DNA from: Bondarzewia mesenterica
Lineage: Eukaryota > Basidiomycota > Agaricomycetes > Russulales > Bondarzewiaceae
DNA length: 36,443 nucleotides
Direction of reading: 5' to 3'
Assembly (NCBI GenBank): GCA_004802705.1
Contig: SGPL01000343.1
Span: 965-37,407, forward strand
Shown: positions 10,664 to 20,567 of the stretch, one piece after another
Position numbering within the stretch: position 1 is the first letter of the stretch
Layout: every line of letters starts with the position of its first letter
Notes under the pieces: generated by a model
The model's database searches: none
What the model was told of the DNA's origin: nothing
The model's input: only the letters and a program-made list of their open reading frames with translations
Made by a program: the position numbers and the translations under genes

Positions 10664-11923
10664 TCATAGCTGTATCCATTTGGACTCGCCTGCTGCCTTT
10701 TTGACGCGATTCATCACGGCCAAACCTTCGTTCTCCTCCGAAATGGCTTCCACGAGGATGATATCCGCCCCTCTCTCTTCTAGCGTGAGCAGACCATCGA
10801 ACAGACGCTGTGCCGTTAGCGCAGGGTCTGCAATCGTACCCAGAGGGAAGAACAACCACTCTATTCCAGGGACATCCTTTGCGTGTTCCAGTATTCGTGA
10901 ATCAGAAGGTGTCAATAGGCCAACATGAACAGGATGGATAGAGCCCGAAGAAGCCAGAGACGAAAAGAGATCCGAGAGGGTACTGGACGTCTTGCCGGCA
11001 GGCGGAGGAGTAGAAATGTGAAGCAGAGACACAGGAACTGATGGGGAATAATGGCGGTACTTCATACCAGGTGTCGTTGGTGTCGCTTCCATAGCAGCAT
11101 CCTGGAAATCCCTCGTATGCACCAAAACCCTCGGCACCTCCTCGCCATCTCCCAACTCGTCAGTCAATGCTCGTTCGATATCTTCCACAGTAACACCTCC
11201 CGGCCTCAACACACGGATATTCCCATCCTCACCCAATCCGTCTACCACCGTACTTTCCAGCCCAACATCGCACGGGCCTCCATCCAAGATGATATCCAAC
11301 TTGCCACCAAGATCCTTCAGGACGTGTTCCGCACGTGTCGGACTTGGCTTGCCAGAGGAGTTTGCGCTGGGTGCCGCAATGGGTGCACCAGCGAGCGCGA
11401 TGAGTGCTCGAGCGACAGGATGAGAGGGCATGCGGATTGCGACAGTGGGATGGTTGGCAGTGATTATTGGCGGAATGATGGATGGATCAGAGGGAAACAA
11501 CAGAGTAAGTGGTCCAGGCCAAAACCTCTTCATGAGGATCTCATACGAACGCGATGGGGTGTATTTCGAGGGTAATAGCCTGTTGAGCATACGTTGCGAA
11601 GAGACATGAACGATAAGTGGATTATCCGCTGGACGGCCCTTGGTAGAAAATATACGAGCCGCAGCTCGAGCATCCAATGCTAGCGCGCCTAGGCCGTAGA
11701 CAGTTTCTGTAGGGAATGCTACGGGCTCAGCGGCGTTCAATTTATAGGCAGCTGCAGCAATGGAAGCCCGTGTGGACTCGTTTTTGAATTCTGGTTCATC
11801 ATCGGAAGAGAAAGAGATGCTGGAGGGCTCGCATTTGAAGACATGAGCAGAGATGGTCATGGTGCGAAGGAAATGCACTCGGTGAATGATTCCACTAGTA
11901 ATCAATCGTGGAGACAAACTCAT
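10664..11923 (-). CDS. SUA5: Threonylcarbamoyl-AMP synthase SUA5 (YrdC family)
   Basis: Sua5 makes threonylcarbamoyl-AMP from threonine, bicarbonate and ATP, the first step of t6A37 modification of ANN-decoding tRNAs. It is a single uninterrupted exon of 419 codons, the only intronless gene here. The YrdC domain shows PTETVYGLGA from residue 71, STKGRPADNPL at about 93-103 (the KxR nucleotide-binding element), and APSANSSGKPSPT at about 184-196 (the SxN element). The linker carries RHYSPSVPV near the start of the Sua5 C-terminal domain, which is present to the end (ISEENEGLAVMNRVKKAAG). The start could be 11923 or the second ATG at 11860 (MTISAHVF). The 21-residue extension is basic and hydrophobic and could be a mitochondrial presequence, so two start sites giving two destinations are possible. 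That is inference. Confidence 0.95.
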   Translation of the reverse strand: MSLSPRLITSGIIHRVHFLRTMTISAHVFKCEPSSISFSSDDEPEFKNESTRASIAAAAYKLNAAEPVAFPTETVYGLGALALDARAAARIFSTKGRPADNPLIVHVSSQRMLNRLLPSKYTPSRSYEILMKRFWPGPLTLLFPSDPSIIPPIITANHPTVAIRMPSHPVARALIALAGAPIAAPSANSSGKPSPTRAEHVLKDLGGKLDIILDGGPCDVGLESTVVDGLGEDGNIRVLRPGGVTVEDIERALTDELGDGEEVPRVLVHTRDFQDAAMEATPTTPGMKYRHYSPSVPVSLLHISTPPPAGKTSSTLSDLFSSLASSGSIHPVHVGLLTPSDSRILEHAKDVPGIEWLFFPLGTIADPALTAQRLFDGLLTLEERGADIILVEAISEENEGLAVMNRVKKAAGESKWIQL

Positions 11924-12455
11924 ACAGCGTCGTGAGTATCACGGTACTCAGAAAGGTTGGCTCAACAATTGCATGAAATCAACATATGATACGTATTGCT
12001 CACGATTGCCCGTGCTATTTTACCTTTTAGGGTGCATCCTAAGCTGCAAGACGATGCCTGATGGCATTGCAACCACAATAAATACTAGGTTAACGCCTAC
12101 CAAAGCACTAGAATAAAGCACCTTCCCAAAAAACACCGCGACCAAAAGGACACCAACGAAAGGGGGGAATAACGGCAATGCGTGGAAATGTTCGAGGTAG
12201 GAGGAATCGAACGCAATGAAGGGATAGAAGAGAGCGTCTGCCAATCAATTCTACAAAAGCTCAGTCGACCGAGAAGGGATGGAGACAGGGTTGGGGATAA
12301 CACGATATTACAGATTACCGCGGTACAGAGAGGTCGTGTCCGATCAAGGACGAACGAAGGAACGAATATAAAACCACAATGAAGGAGAGAGTCTATCTAA
12401 ACCTAGGTTGCGTCGTGTCGGTCATGGGGGATACTATGGCTGACGTGCGCCGACC
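11924..12455. other. SUA5 upstream region and OPY2 3' region
   Basis: A 532-bp gap. It must hold the SUA5 promoter and the 3' end of OPY2. A minus-strand open frame at 12244-12020 is rich in hydrophobic residues (FVGVLLVAVFFGKVL) but lacks a second exon or a family match, so I do not call it a gene. Confidence 0.3.
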
Positions 12456-14508
12456 TCAACTCTTCGTGGAAAAGGCGAAGCTGTCCTTCGAGCGCCGGTC
12501 AAATCCAAGCGGGTACGACGACAGATCGCTGGTCAGGGCGAGCGTGTCAAGACTGGCGCGCTGTCTACCTGACACGGACGAAGCAGCCTCACTGCTCGTG
12601 TTCTGCACCCCCTCCGGCTGGTTGGTACCAGAATCAATTTGGAAAGGGAATGAGCCAAGGCCGGTGGACATGGCAGACATCTGGGACCCAGTGGAGAGCG
12701 CCAGCTGACGGCGATTGGGGGGTTGCAGAGGGGACTCGGACCGCGCGTCTGTCTCGTTGCTAGCCGTCTCTCCTCCATTAGCTTGGGTACTTTGGTATGC
12801 ATTTTGTGCCAATGGGGAACGAGGGGGTGTGCGTATGGGGCGGTTTGAGATAGGTGATGGCGGAACGAATGTGAACGACTCAAGGATGGAATCAGCCCGA
12901 GTGGACGTTCCCGATGCCATCGTTGACATGGAGCTCCTGTCAATATTCTGAGCCTTGGCAGCCTGCACATCTGCATAAGCACGTTCCTGCTGGCTCTGGA
13001 GAGGATCTATCCTTCCACCCGATGTCGGAGGAGAAACCAGTCTCCCGCTTGTCATCCGGTAGGCACTGCGAGAAGTACTGATACCAGAACTGCTGATGGG
13101 CGTCGCCGGAATGTAAGATGCGGATGTGGGCTGAACAAAGCCGAGATGAACACGGGTAGCATCTCTGATGTCGGCGCCGATAACGCTGCCGGCTTGAGTG
13201 CTGACGCTGATAGGACGGTTGGAACCATCGCCACCGGACGCCCATGGCTGGTTTGGCGCTGCTGGAGTCCACACAGAACCTCCATCTGTTGTTGTGCCAA
13301 AGGTGGCTGCAGAGCTGCGGTAGCCAGAGGGTAGAGGGGAGTGCTCATCACCGAACGGATCACCATGTACCGAGAGAGACTGTTCCTCGTCCGATTCCCT
13401 CAGAACATCTTGAGGGCCAAATGATGTAGCTGCGAGGGGAGAACGAACGGGCGGACGAGAAGTGATAGATGCGGTCCTGAGACTGGCTGCTGACTGAGGG
13501 GAGCTAGGTGATGAGCCTGGCGCTTGAACGACTTCCGCCTTAACGACACCGAAGACCTGCCTCTGGCTCTGAGTGACGATTGTGGATGCCTCTGCAAGAA
13601 CATCACTAGCATAGCTGGCACCTGACATATAAGAGTGTCTCGAAGAGCACCCGAGATTCCGGACAGAACTGAGGGGTCTCCTGAACGAACATTATCGGAG
13701 GAGACATTCAAATGATCCATATTTAAGTCCATGTCAGGCGAGCGTTCGGGACGTGTTGGCGACCTGGTCACTTGTTGCTGCTGAAGGCTAGCGACAGAAT
13801 GAGGAGAGACGGGAGTGACAGAGCCAGGGGGAACGAGTGCGATGGGGATAACGTTGGTAGACTGGGTACCCGTAGACGTAGTCTGGATAGAGTGCCCATC
13901 GCCAAACGGATTTGATTGCACGGACTCGCGCCCGGAGTTGTAGGGCGAAGCCGCATCGCCTGAATGAGATGCGCCTCGCGACGCTGGATCGAGGTCGATA
14001 ATGGAGTTGGAAGAGGTGTCGTAGACTCTGACCGTGCCAGCTTCCTCCCGAGAGGGCTGTGGGATAGATGTCTGTATCTTCTCCATGGGATCGGGTCGGT
14101 TGAGCACTGTTTCTGCAGGCGCTGGCACGTCCTTAACCTCGGGAGCTTCAGTCTGCTTGGGCACGACACTGCGGCGTCTCCACCACCAAAACACGACGAC
14201 GACGACGGCCAAAAATAATATGGATCCCACTACTGCACCTGCCACGGCTCCCTTACTAACTCCGCCTCCAGAACTCGAGCCTGAGGAGCTGTTGTTAGGG
14301 ACACACTTGTTACTGCTGCAAGTCGTGCAGCTCCTACATAGCGCGTGAGAGACCTTCAAAATCGAAGAAACAAAGACGAAACGGACCTGCTAATCTGAAA
14401 GCATTGTTCATTGGCAGCACAATTGCACGGGGCAGGGGTAGGACATTGTACGCAGCCATCAGACGACGTCTGCGTCTGCCGTGGATATAACAAATGATCC
14501 AAATGCAT
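12456..14508 (-). CDS. OPY2: Opy2-like membrane anchor protein for HOG/filamentation signalling
   Basis: Opy2 is a single-pass plasma-membrane protein that recruits the Ste50-Ste11 module in osmostress (HOG) and filamentation MAPK signalling. Exons 14508-14387, 14333-13651 and 13591-12456 give 646 residues. The short extracellular N terminus carries the Opy2 Cys-rich domain with eight cysteines (19, 22, 28, 30, 36, 43, 46, 51) in the order CVQCPTPAPCNC, CFQIS, CTTC and KC. A Ser/Gly linker is followed by one membrane helix at about 69-92 (GAVVGSILFLAVVVVVF) and a WWWRRR stop-transfer stretch. The remaining 550 residues are low-complexity, rich in Ser, Pro, Thr and Gln, with repeated NPFGDGHS/DPFGDEHS-type and SPP/SPL segments. 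They are probably disordered, phosphorylated and cytoplasmic. The second intron (13650-13592, donor gtgctc) is weak but restores the frame. An in-frame ATG at 14583 would add 25 residues. Assignment rests on the Cys pattern and topology. Confidence 0.8.
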
Positions 14509-15187
14509 GCTAGAAAAAAAAGAGCGTGGAAATTGTCGAGATATGAGTCCGAAGAACGAGGTCGGCCCTGCGATGCCCAGCAACGTCGGGTAGAAAAACG
14601 ACGAAGGGAGGCCAACGAAGGGAACTTGGAAGAGAGCTACTGAGTAAACAAGGGACGAAGGAGGCCCTCAGCTCGAGACTCTGGTGGCAACACACCCATA
14701 TAAGGCAGTGGGTTGATGAATCTCCGCCATCGCGACCCAACACGACCCCTGAAAATAAGGGGACGCTCCGGAGTCCGCAACCTCCCAAACTATCTATGTA
14801 CACACAACTTTCGATCCTCCCAAAATACCGACCCATATGTCCTTCAAAAAAGGGCGCACATTGAACCAACGACAAGAAATCGTATCCATTCCAGTGCTCT
14901 CACTCAGTGGCAGGGATCGCCTTTGGCAGGTCAACTTCGCTATTTGTCCTGCCGGCCGCGGCTGGGCATTCTATCCCCGTTCTTTGAAAGGACCCTGCAA
15001 ATATTGTCGCCGCGGCCTTGGTATCTGCCAGGCTTCAAGCTGAAGTTGATGACCCATTGACATGCCCGAGTTGATTGTTGAAACAACGAAATACACGTAA
15101 GTCTACACGATGATATGTCCGAACCTTATTGCTACACGAGAGAGAGGTTGAGCTCATGCATTAAAAGCGCACCAGCTCGCAATCGAG
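14509..15187. other. OPY2 upstream region and CAF16 3' region
   Basis: A 679-bp gap. It should contain the OPY2 promoter. One plus-strand ATG frame at 14837-15043 codes for 68 residues with a short cysteine-bearing tail (CKYCRRGLGIC). It has no family match and no flanking exon, so I leave it unassigned. Confidence 0.3.
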
Positions 15188-16400
15188 CTAATGACTGTAG
15201 TCGTATCTGTAACACAATCCAATGTCAATACCCTGGAATCACAGAACAGGGTACAGTTGACGAACTTCTTGTAAAATGTTTCTGAGTCGGTCGGCAGGCC
15301 CTGCAAAAAATACACGGAAAATAATTGAGGCTGATGCTGAGGGGAACGGCGACGAATACCTACCTGGTCCTGTCTGGAACCTCTCAATTTCCTCCCATCC
15401 TTCTCCAATTCACGGCGGTATACGCGATCTTCTCGCAACCATTGGAGAGCGATCGCATACAGCGATCGTCCAGAGATTTGGGATACATCCCTCGTCTCCG
15501 GATGCGGCGGCCACGAGATGGGCTTGGTCACGAACGAGCCGAAACGCATATGCGCAACGTGGGTGGGAAAGTCACTGAGACCGTCGAAGATGTGAGTCGC
15601 ATCTGGCAAACAAAAGGTGAAAGCTTCAACTCTTTGACTCGTCAGGGCATACATAGATCCACGCACATAGAATAGTGGCTCCTCGTGACTGGCTGTCAGC
15701 TTTCAAAAATCTCAGAAGGGCATCTCGGACTTGCACGTCAAGGTCAACGGTAACCTAGATATAAGTTAGTAGAATGATACGTCAAGGCAGGCGGAGTATT
15801 TTCACCTCGTCCAATAGTAGAACGTCCCAAGGTGCCATCAGTCCCATGCATAACTGCACTCTCCGCCTCTCGCCATCAGAAATGGCATGCATATGCCAGT
15901 CGAGATCAACATCCAAAATATCAAGCAGACGGTCTCTCCGCTCTTTATGACGGTATCCACCAACTGAGTCGAGGAAATTTGAAACAACGATGTCACCTCT
16001 GACAACGGGGTTCATCGCCCTGGAAAAGTATTAGCATAAGTATGGGAGAACTAAGGAGATTGGAGATGAACGTACCATTCGGTGCCTAGGAAGGTGATGC
16101 CTTCAGGGGTGCTACGAAAGACGTCCTTCCCCTTAATGAGAACTTTGGCTCCTTCAGCAGTGATCAGCCGTTTGCCTGCTAGAATCTGCAGGAGCGTGGA
16201 CTTCCCAGCTTTTGTTTGAGTTCAGTTAGCTAGAGTGCACTAGAAGATGGCGTCGAGCGCTTACCTCCATTGGCACCTACCAATATCGTTCGAGAACCGG
16301 GAGGCAAAGAAATAGAGATATCTGAAAGGGAAGGCGGGGATACAATATGATAATGACAGTAGGTCAGGTTTTCCACAAGTATCGATGGAGGCTGATCCAT
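15188..16400 (-). CDS. CAF16: CAF16-type soluble ABC ATPase (CCR4-NOT associated)
   Basis: Caf16 is a non-transporter ABC protein reported to associate with the CCR4-NOT complex. It has one nucleotide-binding domain and no membrane segment. Seven exons (16400-16265, 16208-16076, 16019-15806, 15754-15667, 15602-15364, 15300-15266, 15206-15188) give 287 residues, the usual length. Walker A GANGAGKST is at 42-50 and is interrupted by the first intron after GANG. The signature is degenerate, SDGERRRVQ at 137-145 rather than SGGQ, as is usual in this family. Walker B is WDVLLLDE at 154-161 with catalytic Glu161, and the switch His is in YATHIFDG (His194). The protein ends FYKKYDYSH, the family's typical tail, which fixes the last two splice sites. 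The frame upstream stays open to an ATG at 16454, but 16400 ([14 protein letters not shown]) fits better. CAF16 and the plus-strand DUF7704-like gene diverge from a shared 444-bp upstream region. Confidence 0.92.
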
Positions 16401-16844
16401 GTTGGATATGAGTCTGTCCGCGAAAAAATCAGGACAACAAATCAGTCCATGCAAAAGATGGATCGATGACTCGTTAATCTCGACCTACACGAGAACAAAA
16501 TGATCAGTGTCAAGGAGGCGGGTCAGGAACTGGTCAGGAGCGAGGCTTGAGGTTATTTAAGGCGGCGATATAGACTTGTCTGATTTGCTACCTAACGTCT
16601 TTGGATCCGACGCATGTCACTCGCTCTGTACGTGTACCCCTGTGTACCCTCGCGTCGGCAACTGACCTTGACTGGAACGTACATACTGACTAGCATCATA
16701 GCCTACTTCCACTCATATTGTGAACGACCTAAACCCAAAAATTAAAGACGGAGCGTTGCCGGTACGGATTTGGTTTTGTACTTACGCTCAAAACTGATGC
16801 TAACCATTCCCACAAAGCATCGTTGCATCTCTCGACCAACAATT
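16401..16844. promoter_or_regulatory. Shared upstream region of CAF16 and the DUF7704-like gene
   Basis: A 444-bp region between two divergently transcribed genes, so both promoters must lie here. I see no TATA box or other element distinctive enough to assign to one side. Confidence 0.4.
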
Positions 16845-17702
16845 ATGTCTGATTTTCCTGCTCTGCCTGGAGTGTACAACCTTCTATTTCTATACCTGGA
16901 GCCAGGTAATGTCAGATGTGTTGCGGGAGAGGCAAATTCTCTAACCAATCTTGACTGCTTGGATCCAATTAATTTGGCGACTTCATGCACAGTGTCGACC
17001 ATAATGCCAGCGTTCCTCACCTGGGTTTTCCCTGGAGCGACCTGGTTTCATCACCAACTGATTCCATCTAATGACCTCGTCCCAAGCTCATTGGACGCGC
17101 GCACAACTATGCTTGTCTGGCAACTTGGAAACTGTTCGTAGGCTCTGATGCATGATAAACAACCCATCGTCGTTAGTGACCGAGAATTTTGAATTTAGGC
17201 TATCTCCTGCTCGGACTGCTTTCATCTCTGGTTTTCAGAGCGGTCCGTGACGCTTTGCCCACGAACCCCAGTGCCCAAGAGAGGATCCTTGGTGCAAGTC
17301 TCTTGGCCCTGGCTATCGCAGATGTAAGAGAAACGGCATTTGCCCGATAAACTGATGACTGATAATCTCTGTCTCTTCTTAGGTTACACAGTATGCCTGA
17401 TGCTATCACTTCCCTCAGTATGCTGATTCTGATTATAAAATTTTAGCATTGGCGCGACATTTATCGGTCTCCCTGAGGACATTAAGTACAGCCCTCAAAT
17501 ATGGAATGCTACCACTCATGGAAATATCAGCTTTGTAATTGTGCTTCTCACGTTCAGGTTGGAGACGGACCTTTCTCGCTCAGAGTTCTCTTACGCTGAT
17601 CAAACTTGACTTCTATGCAGAGTTGCTTGGTTCTTGGGAATCGGCCGTCAGACATATTATTATGGAAAGGCATCAGAAGGAGAGAAAGGAAAGAAACTGT
17701 GA
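16845..17702 (+). CDS. Small multi-pass membrane protein, DUF7704-like
   Basis: A fungal membrane protein of unknown function. Six exons (16845-16905, 16993-17133, 17199-17323, 17383-17390, 17447-17557, 17621-17702) total 528 nt, or 175 residues. It starts MSDFPALPGVYNLLFLYLEP; the opening 'LPGVYNLLFLYLEPVST' is what I associate with the fungal DUF7704 family, recalled rather than searched. Likely membrane helices lie at about 9-33, 60-82, 98-120 and 139-157, with a short Lys-rich tail (KASEGEKGKKL). The fourth exon is only 8 nt (gttacaca), flanked by consensus sites (tcttag before, gtatgc after). Without it the frame is lost and the conserved DVTHIG junction cannot form. The donor after exon 2 is gttcgt, a weaker match. 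It is transcribed divergently from CAF16. Confidence 0.75.
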
Positions 17703-18098
17703 ATTCACACCCGACATATAGTCTGCCTTGATCTTTACGACGGTGAATTCTGTCCCCGAGGGAGGCTGTCAATTGATCGAACCCTAGTGTCCGTAGTGAC
17801 CGATGATCCCATGCATCTTGTCTTGTATTACCGTTTCTGATTCATCCACGGTTTCTCAAAACATAAAGGCAGCTCACATGAGCATCTGTGAATGGTTGAA
17901 CGACTTCTCGTAAGTTTCTGTGCTTGACAGTGTGTAAACTTAGAGACTTTCCATATCTGGAGCACTGCGAGAGCGGAGTTCGAAAGAGTCGAAAGTTGCG
18001 TCGAGTTTGCATATCTTGGTCAACCAACGTCTCCGCCCTCCGCTCCTTCAATCTCCTTTAGATACCATCGCTCAGGAAAAGCAGGACACACATATACT
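17703..18098. other. Intergenic: upstream region of the AIR gene
   Basis: A 396-bp gap between two plus-strand genes. It should hold the AIR promoter and the 3' end of the preceding gene. The few open frames are short and unrecognisable. Confidence 0.35.
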
Positions 18099-20246
18099 AT
18101 GTCTCCCCCAAACGATGTCGAAATCATCGATCTCACTAGCTCACCCGAAGCCGCTGAACATGTGAGTCTTCCAAAAAGTCCCGGAAGTACGCGAGACGAG
18201 CACAAATGGAGAGAGCGAAAAGGCGCGGAAAAAGAAGACGAAAAGAAGGAAGAGGAAAGAATCACAAGAGGATGAAGTGATAGAAATATCAGAGGATGTG
18301 TGGGTGGAACAGGCGGCGAAGCCCGCGCAGACGCGCACAAACGAGGTGAAGCTAAATAAACGGGCTGCGAACGAAGCGGGGGATCGCAGAGACGATACTA
18401 AAGAGAATAGGGAACAGGGATCCCGGAGGGACCGTAGGCGCAAGAAAGCAGAATCTTCATCGCGTCCGCAGGATCAAAATGCAGGGCCCGTCGCGGACGA
18501 CTCCGTCTTCTTCTTCATCGACGTAACTCCCGCTCAGGTGCCTGCGAAGTACACTATTCAAGACCCTGGGCCATCTACAAATGTCCCTGAACCTGCGCGC
18601 ACCACAGTTCCAGACTCAGCCGCCGATCCCGCGAAACTGCTACTTCCTGCTCACGTATCCGTGATCGAAGCAGATGATGGTACAACGGTTGAAATTATCC
18701 GTCCACCAGAGTCGGACTCGGACTCAGAATCATATATTGAATATTTGGACTATGATGACCGTGCTGTGAGTCCCAATGCTTTCATTCACTCCAGTTCGTT
18801 ACTCATTATCGTTCAGGCACCTGGTACAGAACGGTACTTCCACGAACCCAAAGAAGATACGAAGCAGTCCAGATTCGTGTGCAAGAAGTGTGGAGCAGAA
18901 AACGAGCATAGAACATGGGATTGTACTGTCCTGATTGTACGTGCATATATTTTGTCCGCCTCATTGCAATCATCGTTGATTGCCCATTTTCTACAGTGTA
19001 TGACATGTGGAGTGCGAGATGAGCATCCGACCCGCGGTTGTCCTGTTAGTAAGACGTGTTTCTCGTGTGGAATGAAGGGACACATCAGCAAGGTACTTAA
19101 AATATCTTATATACTCATTGAAACCCGCTGATCATCCTTGCAGGATTGCCCTCACAGGTATTATGACCGGGTAATGGGAATGAGTGCACACGATGACTGC
19201 GAGCGATGTGGATCCAGCAGACATCACACAAATGTTTGTAATCCTTTCTATGTACACTTAATCAGGGACTTGCCGATCGAAATCGAATATCTTTTCAGGA
19301 ATGTCGGACACATTGGAGACTTTATCAATACGTGACCGACGGGGAACGCGAGGTCACACTACGAATACGAGAGGAGAAGCGGTCCCTCGGTGTCGGTAAA
19401 GGCGGAGAGGGCTATATCGCGAGAGATGCGTGGTGTTATAACTGCGGCGCCGCAGGCCACCTCGGAGACGACTGCAACACCGCACCACATCCGTCCGACT
19501 TTCCTATCGAGCCATCCGCATTCAGCCTTTATAACACAATGTCCGGACCATTTTTTGACCCAACCACCAGACCCGACCAGTCCATTGCCTACCATCGGGA
19601 ACCCAGAGATTGGGAGAACGCGGACACGCTTGCAGATGGATGGGGCTTTGATGCACCCGTCAACGTTGGAAAACAGGGCAGGAACAAGGATCGGGCAAGA
19701 ATGGAACAACAGGCAAGAAAGGCGCAGGATGAGGAGGACGATCCTGATGATTGGTTCCGCAATGCGAGAAACGTAAGAAATCGTGGTGTCCAGCCCGCTA
19801 ACCCATCGACCCGGAACGGCCAGGCGTCGAAGAAGATAAGCTTCGGGTCATCAGTCAAGGATGGGGGGAGGCGCGCGAACCCCGACGAACCTGCCCGGTC
19901 ACGACAGCCAGGCGAGGAGAGATCACAGGGCAACGGGCGTAGCAGGAAAGACCGGAAACGCGATTCTGATCCGCCGCCCAGTTTTCCGGACCGTACGCAG
20001 GACGAGCCGGGGGAGTTACATATCCGCGGGGCTGGAAAGAGAAAGAGCGACAGTCGGGACGACGATAGAGGGTACAGGGACAGGGATAGAGGGTACAGGG
20101 ACAGGGATAGAGACAAGAGACGTGACTACGAGCGCGACTATGAACGTAGTCGTGGCTGGGGGCGTGAGCGAGAAAGGGAGCGGGAGAGCAGTGGTTATCG
20201 GAGAGATGACCGTGGGCCCAGATATAAAGGAGGTTACCCATCGTAG
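18099..20246 (+). CDS. AIR1: Zinc-knuckle protein of the TRAMP complex (Air1/Air2 type)
   Basis: Air1/Air2 proteins are the RNA-binding subunits of TRAMP, which adds short poly(A) tails to defective nuclear RNAs for the exosome. Six exons (18099-18161, 18214-18765, 18817-18936, 18997-19092, 19144-19233, 19299-20246) give 622 residues. The N terminus is acidic, then basic (KRRKRK), with SUMO-motif-like acidic hydrophobic stretches (EIIDLTSS, EVIEISED). Five CCHC knuckles follow at about 227-241, 246-260, 266-279, 296-309 and 353-366. Knuckles 1 and 2 have five residues between the second Cys and His (CKKCGAENEH, CMTCGVRDEH); knuckles 3-5 have the standard four. ECRTHWRLYQYV after knuckle 4 matches the Air-type region that contacts the poly(A) polymerase. 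A long C-terminal tail is rich in Arg, Asp and Glu. The tail is much longer than in yeast, where the protein is about 350 residues. The first acceptor could also be 9 nt later (after aaaag), in frame. Confidence 0.88.
20064..20112 (+). repeat. 21-bp in-frame tandem repeat in the AIR gene
   Basis: The unit starting gatagagggtacagggacag occurs at 20064-20084 and 20085-20105, and a third copy begins at 20106 and soon diverges. Each unit codes for seven residues, DRGYRDR. The identical copies suggest recent slippage or duplication. The repeat adds to an RD/RE-rich tail that continues to the stop codon. Confidence 0.9.
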
Positions 20247-20567
20247 GGCACATCGGTGCATCCTTGTCCTAGCTTGAGCACATCATATCCACATCATCAT
20301 TGTGCACCTCTCGTCGCAGACAGTGGTTTCTCCCTGCACCTACAAACATGCGCATAGGCCAATATACCTCGTAAGAAAATGCTGAGGATCAGAAAGATTC
20401 ATTATCAAAAAAACGATAGAGTAGCGAATGAATATCTCGACATGGCGGTCCAAAGAAAATTGCGACATCAATTGTACACTAGAGATATCCAAGTTGGAGG
20501 AGAAAGAGGTACATGCATACTTATATCTAAATCTAAGGGTATAAATTCATTTTTGAGATTCCATCGA
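20247..20567. other. 3' region between two convergent genes
   Basis: A 321-bp gap between the stop codons of the AIR gene and the coiled-coil gene. It is somewhat AT-rich, as expected for overlapping or adjacent transcript ends. No gene or repeat is evident. Confidence 0.4.

Noticed and set aside
12020..12244. Hydrophobic minus-strand frame considered as a DPM2-like subunit
   Set aside because: One hydrophobic stretch is present, but the first membrane helix and conserved motifs expected of DPM2 are not found upstream with any splice pair.
14837..15043. 68-codon plus-strand frame with a CKYCRRGLGIC tail
   Set aside because: It is short, has no flanking exon or family match, and sits in the OPY2 upstream region, so the evidence is too thin.
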